Shown here one piece after another: positions 29,152 to 38,326 of a stretch of DNA of 49,568 bases. The DNA lies in NCBI GenBank assembly GCA_027578815.1, contig JANBTH010000036.1, forward strand, positions 1 to 49,568. Direction: 5' to 3'. Each line of letters starts with the position of its first letter. Within the stretch, counting starts at the first letter, position 1. The DNA is from Coemansia sp. RSA 1804. Its lineage: Eukaryota > Kickxellomycota > Kickxellomycetes > Kickxellales > Kickxellaceae. The notes under the pieces were generated by a model that was given only the letters and a program-made list of their open reading frames with translations, had not been told where the DNA came from and did not search any database. The position numbers were made by a program, and so were the translations under genes.

Positions 29152-29616
29152 TACAGCTCCTCCAAAAAGTGTATCAATATTTTGAACAATCGAGTTTGTG
29201 GACATGTTTCTCAAGCTACAGACAAGATAGAGACATGTAAATAGCACCATTGAAAAGCTCTAATGTTGTAGCATTAAAAATAAAATTACTGTGGTTGTGG
29301 GTTTATTAATTACAAATAAAGAGATAGAGAAAATGTGTATAATGTGGCCAAGTGCATTTTGATTGTCTTAAATATGGTTTATTTATAAAAAAATAGCCAA
29401 TAAGAAAGCAATTAGCTTTTCCCAGGCAATTTGAAGAGTGTATCAATATTTTTGTAAATGGTAAGTCTACAGACATTTAAATATTACATCTCACACTACA
29501 GCATTAGGGCTTTTCAATGGTGTTACTCTTATGTTTCTATCTTGTCATTAGTCCAAGTAACATTTCTGCAAACCTAAAAGTTGAAAATGTTGATTCCCTT
29601 TATTGGAGCCACTGTA
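29152..29616. mobile_element. Tc1/mariner-like miniature element (MITE)
   Basis: About 465 bp bounded by TA. Left end CAGCTCCTCCAAAAAGTGTA; right end, reverse-complemented, CAGTGGCTCCAATAAAGGGA. The inverted similarity continues for about 130 bp on each side (shared GACAAGATAGAGACAT and ACCATTGAAAAGC blocks). CAGTGGCTCCAAAAA-type ends flanked by TA are characteristic of Tc1/mariner transposons. No transposase frame inside, so non-autonomous. A shorter relative lies at 46814-47028. Confidence 0.65.
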
Positions 29617-29940
29617 GGAATTAACCATTATTTGTAATGATGAGTATGTTAACTAATATTAGTGCTAATGTGTTATTGATATTGTTACAACCATGTTGTC
29701 CTTTATTTGATAAAAATAAAGGAAAAATGTTTGTTATAAAACAATAGATGATCATGTGACTGTCTTCCTGGTAAGCAAATAATGACAATTAATTCATTAT
29801 AACCTTTTGATTCTAATTGTTTCAGAAATTGTTTAATTAACCAGTGAAGTCAATTGCTCTTTGTACAGTGTGACATAAATGATGACAGAAGCTTGCAAGA
29901 ATAAAAATTTTTAGACATTGGCCATCATCAATAGTATTAT

Positions 29941-30190
29941 TGTTATGATGACATATGAGATGTTAACATTTGATGCAAAGGTTAACACCTCATACCATCA
30001 TGAATAACATTTTCTAATAGGATCTGATTTTTTAGTAGTGTATTCTTTTCAATAGTGAATGATTGGTGGCTATAAAAAGCACCAATATTCACTATTGAAA
30101 AAGGGGTTTCTTTAGGTAGTTTTGAATATGGTATTTTGTTAAAAGAAAATTCATATAAGCAAAAGTCTACAATAATTATCCAATAGATCA
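29941..30190 (+). mobile_element. Left part of the TGTTATGATGACATA element (partner 46191)
   Basis: Begins exactly with TGTTATGATGACATA like the element at 46191 and aligns with its first 250 bp at roughly three-quarters identity, with a gap of about 17 bp. Contains the hairpin AATAGTGAAT...ATTCACTATT at 30051-30096 with TATAAAA in its loop. The right end is missing or unrecognised. Confidence 0.6.
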
Positions 30191-30481
30191 TGTGCAATTG
30201 ATAAAGTATCATTTTACTAGCTTCCAGTATGACAGCTTGTTTTTCTACACTTAGAAAGAACTAGTCTGTTCATCCCTATGCTTTATGTGAAGTATGAATG
30301 TGTGCCCAAAACATGTGATGGTAATATCTATTTCTCAATCTGTGTCCATGAACAGCCACTTACTGTCACACTCTTTATTACATAGCTGTTACATGAACAT
30401 TATTATCAGATACAAGCTATGCACATGTTGATGTAAAATTTTTGTATATGTTTTAACGCAACTTGTCTAGATTCTGCTCAT
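30191..30481. other. AT-rich spacer between relic and small gene
   Basis: Nothing recognised apart from the TATA box that follows. Confidence 0.4.
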
Positions 30482-30489
30482 TATATAAA
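30482..30489 (+). promoter_or_regulatory. TATA box of the small gene at 30610
   Basis: TATATAAA, 128 bp upstream of the ATG, close to the spacing (124 bp) seen at 37058. Confidence 0.45.
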
Positions 30490-30609
30490 TGGCCAACCTC
30501 TTCCATCTCAAAAAATTTTCATAATCAAAATCTATTCACCTAGAATTTATCTTAAAAACTTGCACCACCAGTTGATAAACTTTTTAACATTAAGTAAAAC
30601 ATAAGCAAA

Positions 30610-30867
30610 ATGGCACCACAGAATGGAAATAGTTTAAGAGCAAATAAGATAATAGCAGAAGTTACCTTACCAGATGAAAAATATTCAGCTGAGAAAAAAA
30701 TTAATAATAGTACCAGCATATCAGATATAAATGAACTTAATGAAGACATAATTCGACAAATTATAATAGCAATGAACAAAACTAAAACAGAAGCAACCGA
30801 AATTTGGAAAAGTGGTTCACATAGGTATATGCTAGAAAAAGATGGAATAATAAGTAAACTTTTTTAA
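30610..30867 (+). CDS. Small orphan protein in the AT-rich region
   Basis: 85 residues from the ATG at 30610, ending KDGIISKLF. Charged, helical, with ELNEDIIRQIIIAMNKTKTE and no signal or membrane segment. The promoter layout (TATA at -128, C/T-rich leader, AAAATG context) matches the 37058 gene. The segment ELNEDIIRQ could correspond very weakly to the LPP-x2-Q block of that family, but I would not claim homology. AT-rich codons and location among transposon relics make recent or lineage-specific origin plausible. Confidence 0.4.
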   Translation: MAPQNGNSLRANKIIAEVTLPDEKYSAEKKINNSTSISDINELNEDIIRQIIIAMNKTKTEATEIWKSGSHRYMLEKDGIISKLF

Positions 30868-31900
30868 AAACGTTTACTAGTAGAGGTCAGTCACAAATAA
30901 TATTACAAAAAAATTAGATTATTATAACCAATGAACAACCCTGTATTGGAAAAGATAGTAAAAGTTCTATAGTAGTTTTTAATAAAAATATTAAAAATTG
31001 ATAAAATTCTTTTGATACTTGAAATGCTAATATTTTTTACAGTTGTCAACACTCCATTACTAAAGAAATAAATTTACAGTAATTAAAAAATTTGTTGGAA
31101 TTTTGTTCACATTGCCAGGGTTTTTGTGAATATTTCTTTAGCTAGCCATTAAAATAAGCTATTGACTTGGACAATAATTGCACACATTCTTATAGAGTAG
31201 CATGTTTTTACTATGTATTGCTTCAAAAAACTATAATATTAAAAAGAATTAGCAAATAGTAGATCACTCAGAGGAGTAATAAACATAGAAAAAGCAACTA
31301 CAGAATCGACGCTGCTTTTATATAAAATTTGTATATATCCGCAAGCATATTAATATGCTCTGATATTAATGTGTGAGCTAATAAGTATTTCATTTTGAAA
31401 TCAGGCTCTTGTTTATTTTGATCTAAGCAGCATATATTGCAACAGCTCAAGCGTCAATAATGTATTTCTCCTGTAGTTGGTTTTATAAAAGTAATTTAGG
31501 TTTTAAGCAAGTAAAATGACAATAGACACAAATAGAACTTCAAAGAACACCATTCACCTGAGTAATGCTTTTTAACAGAGATAGAGAGAGAAAAGTAACA
31601 ACGCAATTTAATTAGCGTATATTTGCAGCATATTAAAAGCAAGGAGTTTGGGACAATATGGCTGTATGCTATACGCTATGTTAGTTGCACATGCAAATGC
31701 GCCAATAGCTAAAAGCATGCTTGGCGTTGTTTAACGCTCTTCGTTTTATTTTTATTCATCATCAGAATAGGTAATGTAAGAAATAATTTTATTATGTACT
31801 CTGTAAAAAAGCCCTGCTTGCTAACTTTATGGCTAGGTGCTGCTCGTGTGTCAGACTTCCTGGCACAAGTGTAGTGGATGGTTTGCCCTTATCACTTGAA
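30868..31900. other. Intergenic, very AT-rich
   Basis: About 1 kb with no gene, RNA or repeat that I can support; the last part is 3' flank of the oxidase gene. Confidence 0.5.
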
Positions 31901-33586
31901 TTACCATGCGGGCGGCGGAAGGATGCCAGACATGTCAAGGCCGGCGTTGCCGGCCGCGTTGCCCGAGGCGTGAAGGCCATCCTGAGCCAAGCACATATTG
32001 ACGAGCTCCTGCGGAATGGCCATGCGCTGCTGCAGCACATCGGGGGCCTCGACCAGCGTGATAGCCAAGCCCAGCGCAAAGTGCACATCCATGTGGCAGT
32101 GGAACAGCCAGACGCCCGGGTTGTCGGCGCGGAAGCGGATGCGCACATACTCGCCGGTGCGCACAACCAGCGTGTCGCGCCGCATCGGTATGCGGGAAGT
32201 GCGGCGCAGCGGAACCTTTGCGGCGGCGGTTGCGTTTTGCCCGCCTCCGGCCTTTGCTGGGCCGTACTCGACAATCTGGAAGGTGTGGCCGTGCATGTGG
32301 AACGGGTGGTCGATGTCGGTTGGATTTCTGACCTCGATCTCGACTACGTCCAGATGCCGCAGCACGTGCGCACACGCCTGTGGGCCGTAGACAGCCGGAT
32401 CCAGCGCCAGCTGGCCGACGGAGGCAGCAGTGAAGAGCGCTGGCACGGCTGGCACCGACATGTTGAATGGAGCGAGGCCTTCAAAGAGCGCGCGCGTCGT
32501 GCCGTCGGCGTACTTATGGCTGGTGGCAAGCAGCGAGATGCGCGCATCCACGGGCTCGAGCAGCGGCTCGCCGTCAAGCGCCTGCATTGCGGAGTCGTCG
32601 GGAAGCTGCAGCGCGGCATCGCTGGCGGGCGGCGGCGGAGCATGCGTGGGCGCATCCGGAGCGTACTCGACGGAACCGAGATACACGCGCGGATTCATGC
32701 CTGCCACGCGCGGCACGAAGTTTGCGTACAGCGTGGCGTTGTAGATGTAGTTGGCGGCGACGGAGTCGTGCGCCTGCACGATGGCCGAGTAGCGCTGCGC
32801 GGGACCCAGATCCAGCGCGTCGACGTCGCACGGCTGCGCGCGCACGCCGTCGGCCTCGATGACGCGCAGCCGGTGGCCGGGCAGGCTGAAGCGGAACCAC
32901 TCGGTCAGCGACATGTTGACCACGCGGATGCGGTACCGGCGGCCCGGCTCAAAGCGGATCGGCTGCGTCTCGTTCCCGCTGTAGCCGTTGACCAGCCCGT
33001 AGGGAAACGACGGATCCGGCGGGAACTTGCCGCGCGGATCCAGAACCACGCGCATGCGGTCGGCAAACGGCTGGTCGTACCAGTCCTCCAGCGAGAACAG
33101 ATACTCGGCGTCGTAGTCCGCGGGCGGAACCGCTTCGTGGATCACAAGCGGCGCGCGCAGTCCGTCGGCGTTCTGGTCGTGGAAGTGGCCGTGCACCCAG
33201 AACGTGCCCGTCTGCCGCCCAGTCGCCGCAACGTACGTGTGCGAGCCGCCCGGCGGAATCCCGCACTGCGTCGTCATGCCTGCGCCGTCGCCGTACGCCG
33301 TGCCGTTCTGGAACAGCCCGTGGAAGTGCACCGCCGTCGGCTCGTCAAGCGAGTTGCGCACGTGCAGCGCGATTGTGTCGCCGGCGCTCACGTGCAGCGC
33401 CGGAATCGGAAGCGCGCCGTTGACGCCGATTGCGCGCCGCGCCGCGTAGCCGTCGCGGTTGACGCTGACGTAGCCGATGTCCCAGCTGACATGCACCACG
33501 CGCGCCCAGCAGCAGCAGCTGCTGCTGCTGCTCCAGCTGGCGGCCACCGCAATTGCTGTTGTTATCCAGGCTGCCGGTGCGCGCAT
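31901..33586 (-). CDS. Fet3-type multicopper oxidase without C-terminal membrane span
   Basis: 561 residues from the ATG at 33586. Signal peptide, then three cupredoxin domains. Copper motifs: HFHGLFQNG, WVHGHFHDQ, HPFHMHGHTFQ and HCHMDVHFALGL. The Fet3 subfamily marks are DGLRAPLVIHE and SLEDWYD, the latter holding the Glu that corresponds to the iron-site Glu185 of yeast Fet3. This suggests ferroxidase activity: four-electron oxidation of Fe(II) feeding high-affinity iron uptake. Yeast Fet3 has a C-terminal membrane anchor; here the protein stops at GILPPPAW just after the conserved GNAAGN block, so it should be secreted. I looked for a spliced anchor exon downstream and found none. Very GC-rich, no Ftr1 permease nearby. 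Confidence 0.83.
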   Translation of the reverse strand: MRAPAAWITTAIAVAASWSSSSSCCCWARVVHVSWDIGYVSVNRDGYAARRAIGVNGALPIPALHVSAGDTIALHVRNSLDEPTAVHFHGLFQNGTAYGDGAGMTTQCGIPPGGSHTYVAATGRQTGTFWVHGHFHDQNADGLRAPLVIHEAVPPADYDAEYLFSLEDWYDQPFADRMRVVLDPRGKFPPDPSFPYGLVNGYSGNETQPIRFEPGRRYRIRVVNMSLTEWFRFSLPGHRLRVIEADGVRAQPCDVDALDLGPAQRYSAIVQAHDSVAANYIYNATLYANFVPRVAGMNPRVYLGSVEYAPDAPTHAPPPPASDAALQLPDDSAMQALDGEPLLEPVDARISLLATSHKYADGTTRALFEGLAPFNMSVPAVPALFTAASVGQLALDPAVYGPQACAHVLRHLDVVEIEVRNPTDIDHPFHMHGHTFQIVEYGPAKAGGGQNATAAAKVPLRRTSRIPMRRDTLVVRTGEYVRIRFRADNPGVWLFHCHMDVHFALGLAITLVEAPDVLQQRMAIPQELVNMCLAQDGLHASGNAAGNAGLDMSGILPPPAW

Positions 33587-34487
33587 CGCGAGAAGGTGTA
33601 TACGGTGGATGTGTCGGAAAGGTAGGTAGGTAGGTAGTTTACAATGGTGCAGTGTCTGTGGCTCTGTAAATTGTTCTGGACTGGTGTTGGCTGCTGCTTT
33701 CCACGGCCTTGGCCGCCAGGCCGCCGTGCGCCCTGTCTCGCCGCCTGCTTATATATCTAGTCCCGTTTCTTTCCTTTGGCAAGCATTGGCTGGCATTTGC
33801 GTGTCTGTTGCCACGCTTATTTCCTCGCGCCCTTCGTCCATTCCATTTCATCATATTCCATCGTCAGAAACAATGGAAAGCAGCGCAAGGCGCTGCAGAC
33901 AATCAGAGCCAGCCCAGTCCCACAGCTCATTCTCCTTGTTGTATTTCTCTACAATGTACTTTTCTTGGCTTTCCGTGCGCTCCCTTGCTCCACGGATCCT
34001 TCTTCTTCTTATGCTGACACGATAACAAGCGAGTGGGCGTGCGCGGCTTGATCTGTCTAGCTGGCGGCCGATTGTCTGTGCGCATCCCAGCTAGTTGCTG
34101 GAATTCTGGAAGGAGCGCGCCCAAAACCTCCCAGAAATAGCAATCAGACAAGCGCAAGCCACCGCGGTGGCTAATAATAGCGCTAGCGCTCCCCGCTTCG
34201 TGACCCTCCAGCCTCTACAACCACAACTACAACTACAGCTACAATCAGAACCAAAACTGCAACCGCCGCCGCCGCCAAGCCATGCAAGTTGAGGTTCCAT
34301 CCATTCAATGCAATGCGCACACGCACTATTGCTTGCTTCCAAACGCCAACGGTTCCAAAAATAAAATATATCACGGACGTGCGAGCGAAAAAAAAAGATA
34401 AACGGGTTTTTATATTTGCCGGAAGCAGCATCCTGTCCTGTCATTGCTGCTGAATATGTTTTCCAAGCTAAGCTAGACCAGGCACTC
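33587..34487. other. Oxidase promoter region and catalase 3' flank
   Basis: Contains (GGTA)n at 33621-33637 and a TATATAT at about 33752-33758 that would suit the minus-strand oxidase gene. Open frames here are not conserved. Confidence 0.5.
33621..33637 (+). repeat. (GGTA)n microsatellite
   Basis: Four perfect GGTA units just upstream of the multicopper oxidase start codon. Confidence 0.7.
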
Positions 34488-36008
34488 CTAGTAGTCCGGG
34501 TTGCTCTTCTTCAGCTCGGCCTCGACGCGCGCGCCGTAGTCCGGGTGGATGCGCTTGAGATGCGGCACGACCTTGCGCTGGATCCTCGTCTGCGTAGCGC
34601 CAATGCTGGCGGCAATGTTGGCGACCAGATCCTGCTTCTCGCTGTCGTCCAGCAGATTGTACAGCGCCCTCGGCTGGTCAAAGTCCAGATCCGCCAGCTG
34701 GTACGTGTGGTGGCCCTCGGCGCCATCCGCACTCGCTGTGACTACGTCTATGGCGCGGTGGCTGTCGTGGGGCCCGCCAAACGAGTTTGGCTCGTAGTTT
34801 GGCAGCCTTCCGCCGTTGTCGGTTGCGCACATCAGCCCGTCGCGCTGGTGGTTGCGCACCTTGTTGATCGGGCTGTTGATCGGCAGATGCAGGTAGTTGG
34901 GCCCCAGCCGGTGTCTGTGCGTGTCCGGATAGCTAAACAGCCTTCCCTGCAGCATGCGGTCGGACGATGGCGCGATTCCCGGCACCATGTGCGACGGCGC
35001 AAATGCCACCTGCTCGACCTCGGCAAAGTAGTTCTCCGGGTTGCGATTCAGCACCATGCGGCCGACCTCGTGCAGCGGGAAGTCCTTCTTGCTGACCACC
35101 TTGGTGATGTCGAACGGATTGTACTTCATCTGCATCGCCTCCTCGGGCGTGAAGATCTGGACGTAGACGGTCCACGACGGATAGTCGCCGCGCTCAATGG
35201 CCTCGAACAGATCCTCGTTCGAGTAGTCCGGATTGGTCGCCGCCAGCTGCGCGGCCTCTGCATCCGAGTGGTTCTTGATGCCCTGGTCCGTGCGGAAGTG
35301 CCACTTCACGTACACGTGCGATCCGTCCTCCTTGACCAGCGCCAGCGTGTGGCTGGAGAAGCCATGCATGTGGCGGTATCCGTCGGGCGTGCCGCGGTTG
35401 GAGAACAGAATCGAAACCTGGTGCAGCGCCTCGGGCACCTCCGACCAGAAGTCCCACTTCATGTCTGGGTTCTGGCGGTTGGTTCTTGGGTCGCGCTTCT
35501 GCGTGTGGATGAAGTCGGGGAACTTGAGCGGATCGCGCACGAAGAACACCGGCGTGTTGTTGCCAACCATGTCCCAGTTGCCCTCCTCCGTGTAGAACTT
35601 GACCGAGAAGCCCCTGACGTCGCGCACCGTGTCGGATGCGCCGCGCTCGCCTGCCACCAGCGAGAAGCGCGTAAACACGGGCGTGCGCTTGCCGACTTTG
35701 CTGAGGAACTTTGCACACGTGAGATGCGAGATGTCTTTGGTCACTTCAAAGTAGCCGTGCGCTCCGGCGCCCACCGCATGCACCACGCGCTCGGGAATGC
35801 GCTCGCGGTCAAAGTGCGACGTCTTGTCGATCAGGTGGAAGTCCTTCAGCAGAACGGAGCCGTAGTATCCGGCCGTCTGCGTTGTCTGGTTGTCCATCAC
35901 CGGATTGCCAGTGCCCGTGGTCATCACTCCGAGATCCTGGCCTGCCGGCATCTGCGTCGATGTCGCGGCATGGGGATCCTGCTTGACATTCGCTGGCGGA
36001 GGAATCAT
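34488..36008 (-). CDS. Haem catalase (small-subunit, clade 3)
   Basis: 506 residues from the ATG at 36008. Distal catalytic His77 lies in RVVHAVGAGAHG, the catalytic Asn in the VGNNTPVFF block (about 150), and the proximal haem ligand Tyr360 in RLFSYPDTHRHRLG. The NADPH-binding and wrapping regions typical of small-subunit catalases are present and the length fits. The enzyme converts hydrogen peroxide to water and oxygen. The C-terminus is NPDY, not a clear PTS1, so a cytosolic location is likelier than peroxisomal, though internal signals exist in some catalases. Three TGACGTT sites in the upstream region suggest bZIP stress regulation. Confidence 0.95.
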   Translation of the reverse strand: MIPPPANVKQDPHAATSTQMPAGQDLGVMTTGTGNPVMDNQTTQTAGYYGSVLLKDFHLIDKTSHFDRERIPERVVHAVGAGAHGYFEVTKDISHLTCAKFLSKVGKRTPVFTRFSLVAGERGASDTVRDVRGFSVKFYTEEGNWDMVGNNTPVFFVRDPLKFPDFIHTQKRDPRTNRQNPDMKWDFWSEVPEALHQVSILFSNRGTPDGYRHMHGFSSHTLALVKEDGSHVYVKWHFRTDQGIKNHSDAEAAQLAATNPDYSNEDLFEAIERGDYPSWTVYVQIFTPEEAMQMKYNPFDITKVVSKKDFPLHEVGRMVLNRNPENYFAEVEQVAFAPSHMVPGIAPSSDRMLQGRLFSYPDTHRHRLGPNYLHLPINSPINKVRNHQRDGLMCATDNGGRLPNYEPNSFGGPHDSHRAIDVVTASADGAEGHHTYQLADLDFDQPRALYNLLDDSEKQDLVANIAASIGATQTRIQRKVVPHLKRIHPDYGARVEAELKKSNPDY

Positions 36009-36291
36009 TGCTTCTGGGTTCGCTGTTGGCGGTGAGATGGAGCTGGCTGTCTAGCTGTCAATCGACCGGTGTTAACACGCTGGTCTTTACTGTTGCTTCT
36101 TGAGTGGTTTCCAAAAAGAAAATGCAATCAGCCCTTTCTTTTTCTTTGCGGAATAGTAGACGGTGAAAAAGTATATTTTGAATTGCTGATAGAGCAAAGA
36201 ATGAGATAGCAAAACGAACAGAGAAATTGCTCTTGCCCGCTTTACGTTAAATTTTAAATACCATTTAGTACTTTACTGGACTAGGGTGTTG

Positions 36292-36543
36292 TGACGTTTA
36301 ACATGGTATCAGCATTAATTTATGCCTGGGCCGTTGGTTACATCAGCGCAGTAATATGGTAAAGCAAAGTTAAATATTCTTTCTGTTTGTCCGTTCTAGA
36401 CCCTTCATACCAACAACGTCACCATGCTTTTATGCATCATCACCAAACCTCAAATGACCGCTGTATCATCAGCTGCAATAATGATCGCAATCATGCAATT
36501 AAGACTAATATGTGTTTTATCTTTTATATGTAGCATTGACGTT
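36292..36543 (-). promoter_or_regulatory. Three TGACGTT (ATF/CREB-like) sites upstream of catalase
   Basis: TGACGTT occurs at 36292-36298 (plus), 36415-36421 (minus, as AACGTCA) and 36537-36543 (plus). In fission yeast, Atf1-Pcr1 binds TGACGT-type sites to induce the catalase gene under stress; the same logic is inferred here. Confidence 0.4.
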
Positions 36544-36933
36544 CTCCTCGTTTTCCAGCATCTTTATACATAGGCTGTGTCGAAGGATTAGGCCGGTATC
36601 GTGTTTAACGGGTATTATATAAAGCCCGCCCCTCCAGGATTCCCTCTCGTGATCCCAGTTGGCCTTCCTCTAGCTTGTTAGCTATTCAATATACCTTTTT
36701 TATATCATAACAGGCTATACCGGTAATGGAAAAAAAAAAAGAAAACGAGCTCATGTGCCCTACCTGTTTTTAGCTCTTTACACAATGTCAGTTGCATGTC
36801 AAATGATTAATCACAATCTAAAAAGTTTGCCTATGTAGAATGATATATGGAGTTTGGATATATTAATAATAACTAGTTTCCAACATTTTGAGCTGTAACA
36901 AAAAATTGGTTGAACTATAGAAAACCTCAACCC

Positions 36934-36941
36934 TATAAAAG
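36934..36941 (+). promoter_or_regulatory. TATA box of the small AT-rich gene at 37058
   Basis: TATAAAAG, 124 bp upstream of the ATG, followed by a C/T-rich leader. Confidence 0.5.
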
Positions 36942-37057
36942 AAGCAACATCTTCAACCCTCCATCAAAAAACTATTTTATTTTTTCATCAGCTTTCTATT
37001 ACCATTTTTTATGTCTATCATTAAACAAACAACTCCTATCTCATCCAGTTCTTAGAA

Positions 37058-37586
37058 ATGCCTTTCTTTGGTATAAGTAGGAAGACAAAGGGTGCAACTG
37101 CACCTCCCAAGAAAAAATCCTCAACACCTGGTATAGTTAGTTCAGTATTCAATGTAAGATCTAAATTAAACAATGACAGGGTCAAAAAGGAAGAAGCACT
37201 GAAAGATAAGGTAAATGAGCTTCTGAAGGAATATTTAGCACATGATTTTATTAAAGTGGCAAAGGGGCAATTTAAAGTAGCAAAGAAATTTAAGGTTGGA
37301 TCAACCAAAGAGATTGACTCCATAAATGACAAAGAGTGGATAAAAAAATACTTTTATTTGAAAAAAGCAAATGAAGCAGCATTTATAATGGAAAAAAAGA
37401 GGCAAATTTGCTAAAATTCGAATTTTTTATTTAGAATGGGATCAGCTACCACCCAGAATCCAGGATGAACTGATTGGAAAGGCTAGGAACACTATCATAA
37501 TGGAATTAAGAAAACCAACTGGGTGCAAAGACAAGCAATGTGTAATGGAACAGGCAATATTGATGTCAAATTTTATAAATATGTGA
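37058..37586 (+). pseudogene. Small AT-rich family gene with frameshift (WDxLPPxxQ)
   Basis: The first frame (ATG 37058) runs 118 codons to a TAA at 37412-37414: Lys-rich N-terminus (MPFFGISRKTKGATAPPKKK), a helical middle and INDKEWIKKYFYLKKANEAA. A run of seven A near 37390 is followed, in another frame, by GKFAKIRIFYLEWDQLPPRI, then QDELIGKARN and a short tail ending at the TGA at 37584-37586. INDKEWI and LEWDQLPPRIQ match IDDDWIE and LTWDELPPSVQ of the 12944 pseudogene in the same order, so the second frame belongs to the same ancestral protein. A one-base indel in the A run is the simplest cause; an assembly error or programmed slippage cannot be excluded. Function unknown. Confidence 0.55.
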
Positions 37587-38326
37587 TTGGTTTCACTGGT
37601 TGAATATACTTTTTTCTAGAAACTTATAGGATTGAAGAGCCCTATGAAATTGCTCTTTTGTAGGTTTTCTGTTCCAGGCTGTTCTTATTACAATTGCAAT
37701 AACTGTTCATGTTTGAAAATAACAGGACGAACAAATCTAAAGGATTAAAGTAGACAAAAGAATGTGAGAGTGCTAGGCAAGTGAAAAAAGAAACAGCATG
37801 TAACACTTTTTGTTCATTAGTTTTTCGTTTGTGCTTATAAAGCCAAATAAACTATATTGAGTGCATAAAAATGAATATTAAATCTGTTCAAATATCTAGG
37901 GTAGTTTCCAGGTGAACAAGACAAAATGTCTACTGGTAGATGCTCAAGTGTAGTTCTGAATTACCGGTAACATTATGTGCTGGCATTAATATTATAGCCG
38001 TGTCTTGAGCGATTAAATTCAACGCACCAGTTTTGTGAGCCGCTGTTAAAGTGGCAGAGCATAGCTGATAATTGTTGGAGTTTTAAATATATCAAAATAA
38101 GACATCTTAAACGTAGTTCTCTTTCCAGGCGTCATTTCTTCTTCTTCTTCTTCCTCGGAAAAAGAGAAAGAAAAAGATGCGTGTTGCAGCAGGGTTATGA
38201 ATTGTGATTTAGTCAATTCAATAGAGAAAACAAGTGTAATAATGTACAAGAGATAAAGAAGTGATAAATATAACTAAAGCTAAAAGAAAAAAGAAAATTC
38301 CATGTATTGTGTTAATGATGTCGATG
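37587..38326. other. Intergenic, AT-rich
   Basis: No gene seen. Contains a (CTT)n-like run near 38136-38155. Confidence 0.45.

Larger units (their letters stand above)
36009..37057. other. Catalase promoter and spacer
   Basis: AT-rich spacer. Besides the TGACGTT sites it has TATATAAAG near 36614 and TATAAAAG at 36934-36941. No gene found. Confidence 0.5.

Noticed and set aside
31792..31905. A spliced membrane-anchor exon for the Fet3-like gene
   Set aside because: A GT occurs near the stop codon, but no downstream exon with a hydrophobic segment follows an acceptable acceptor site.
31829..33625. A 598-codon plus-strand frame
   Set aside because: It lies opposite the multicopper oxidase, whose copper motifs are unmistakable; the plus-strand translation has no conserved feature.
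34416..36035. A 539-codon plus-strand frame
   Set aside because: Shadow of the catalase gene.
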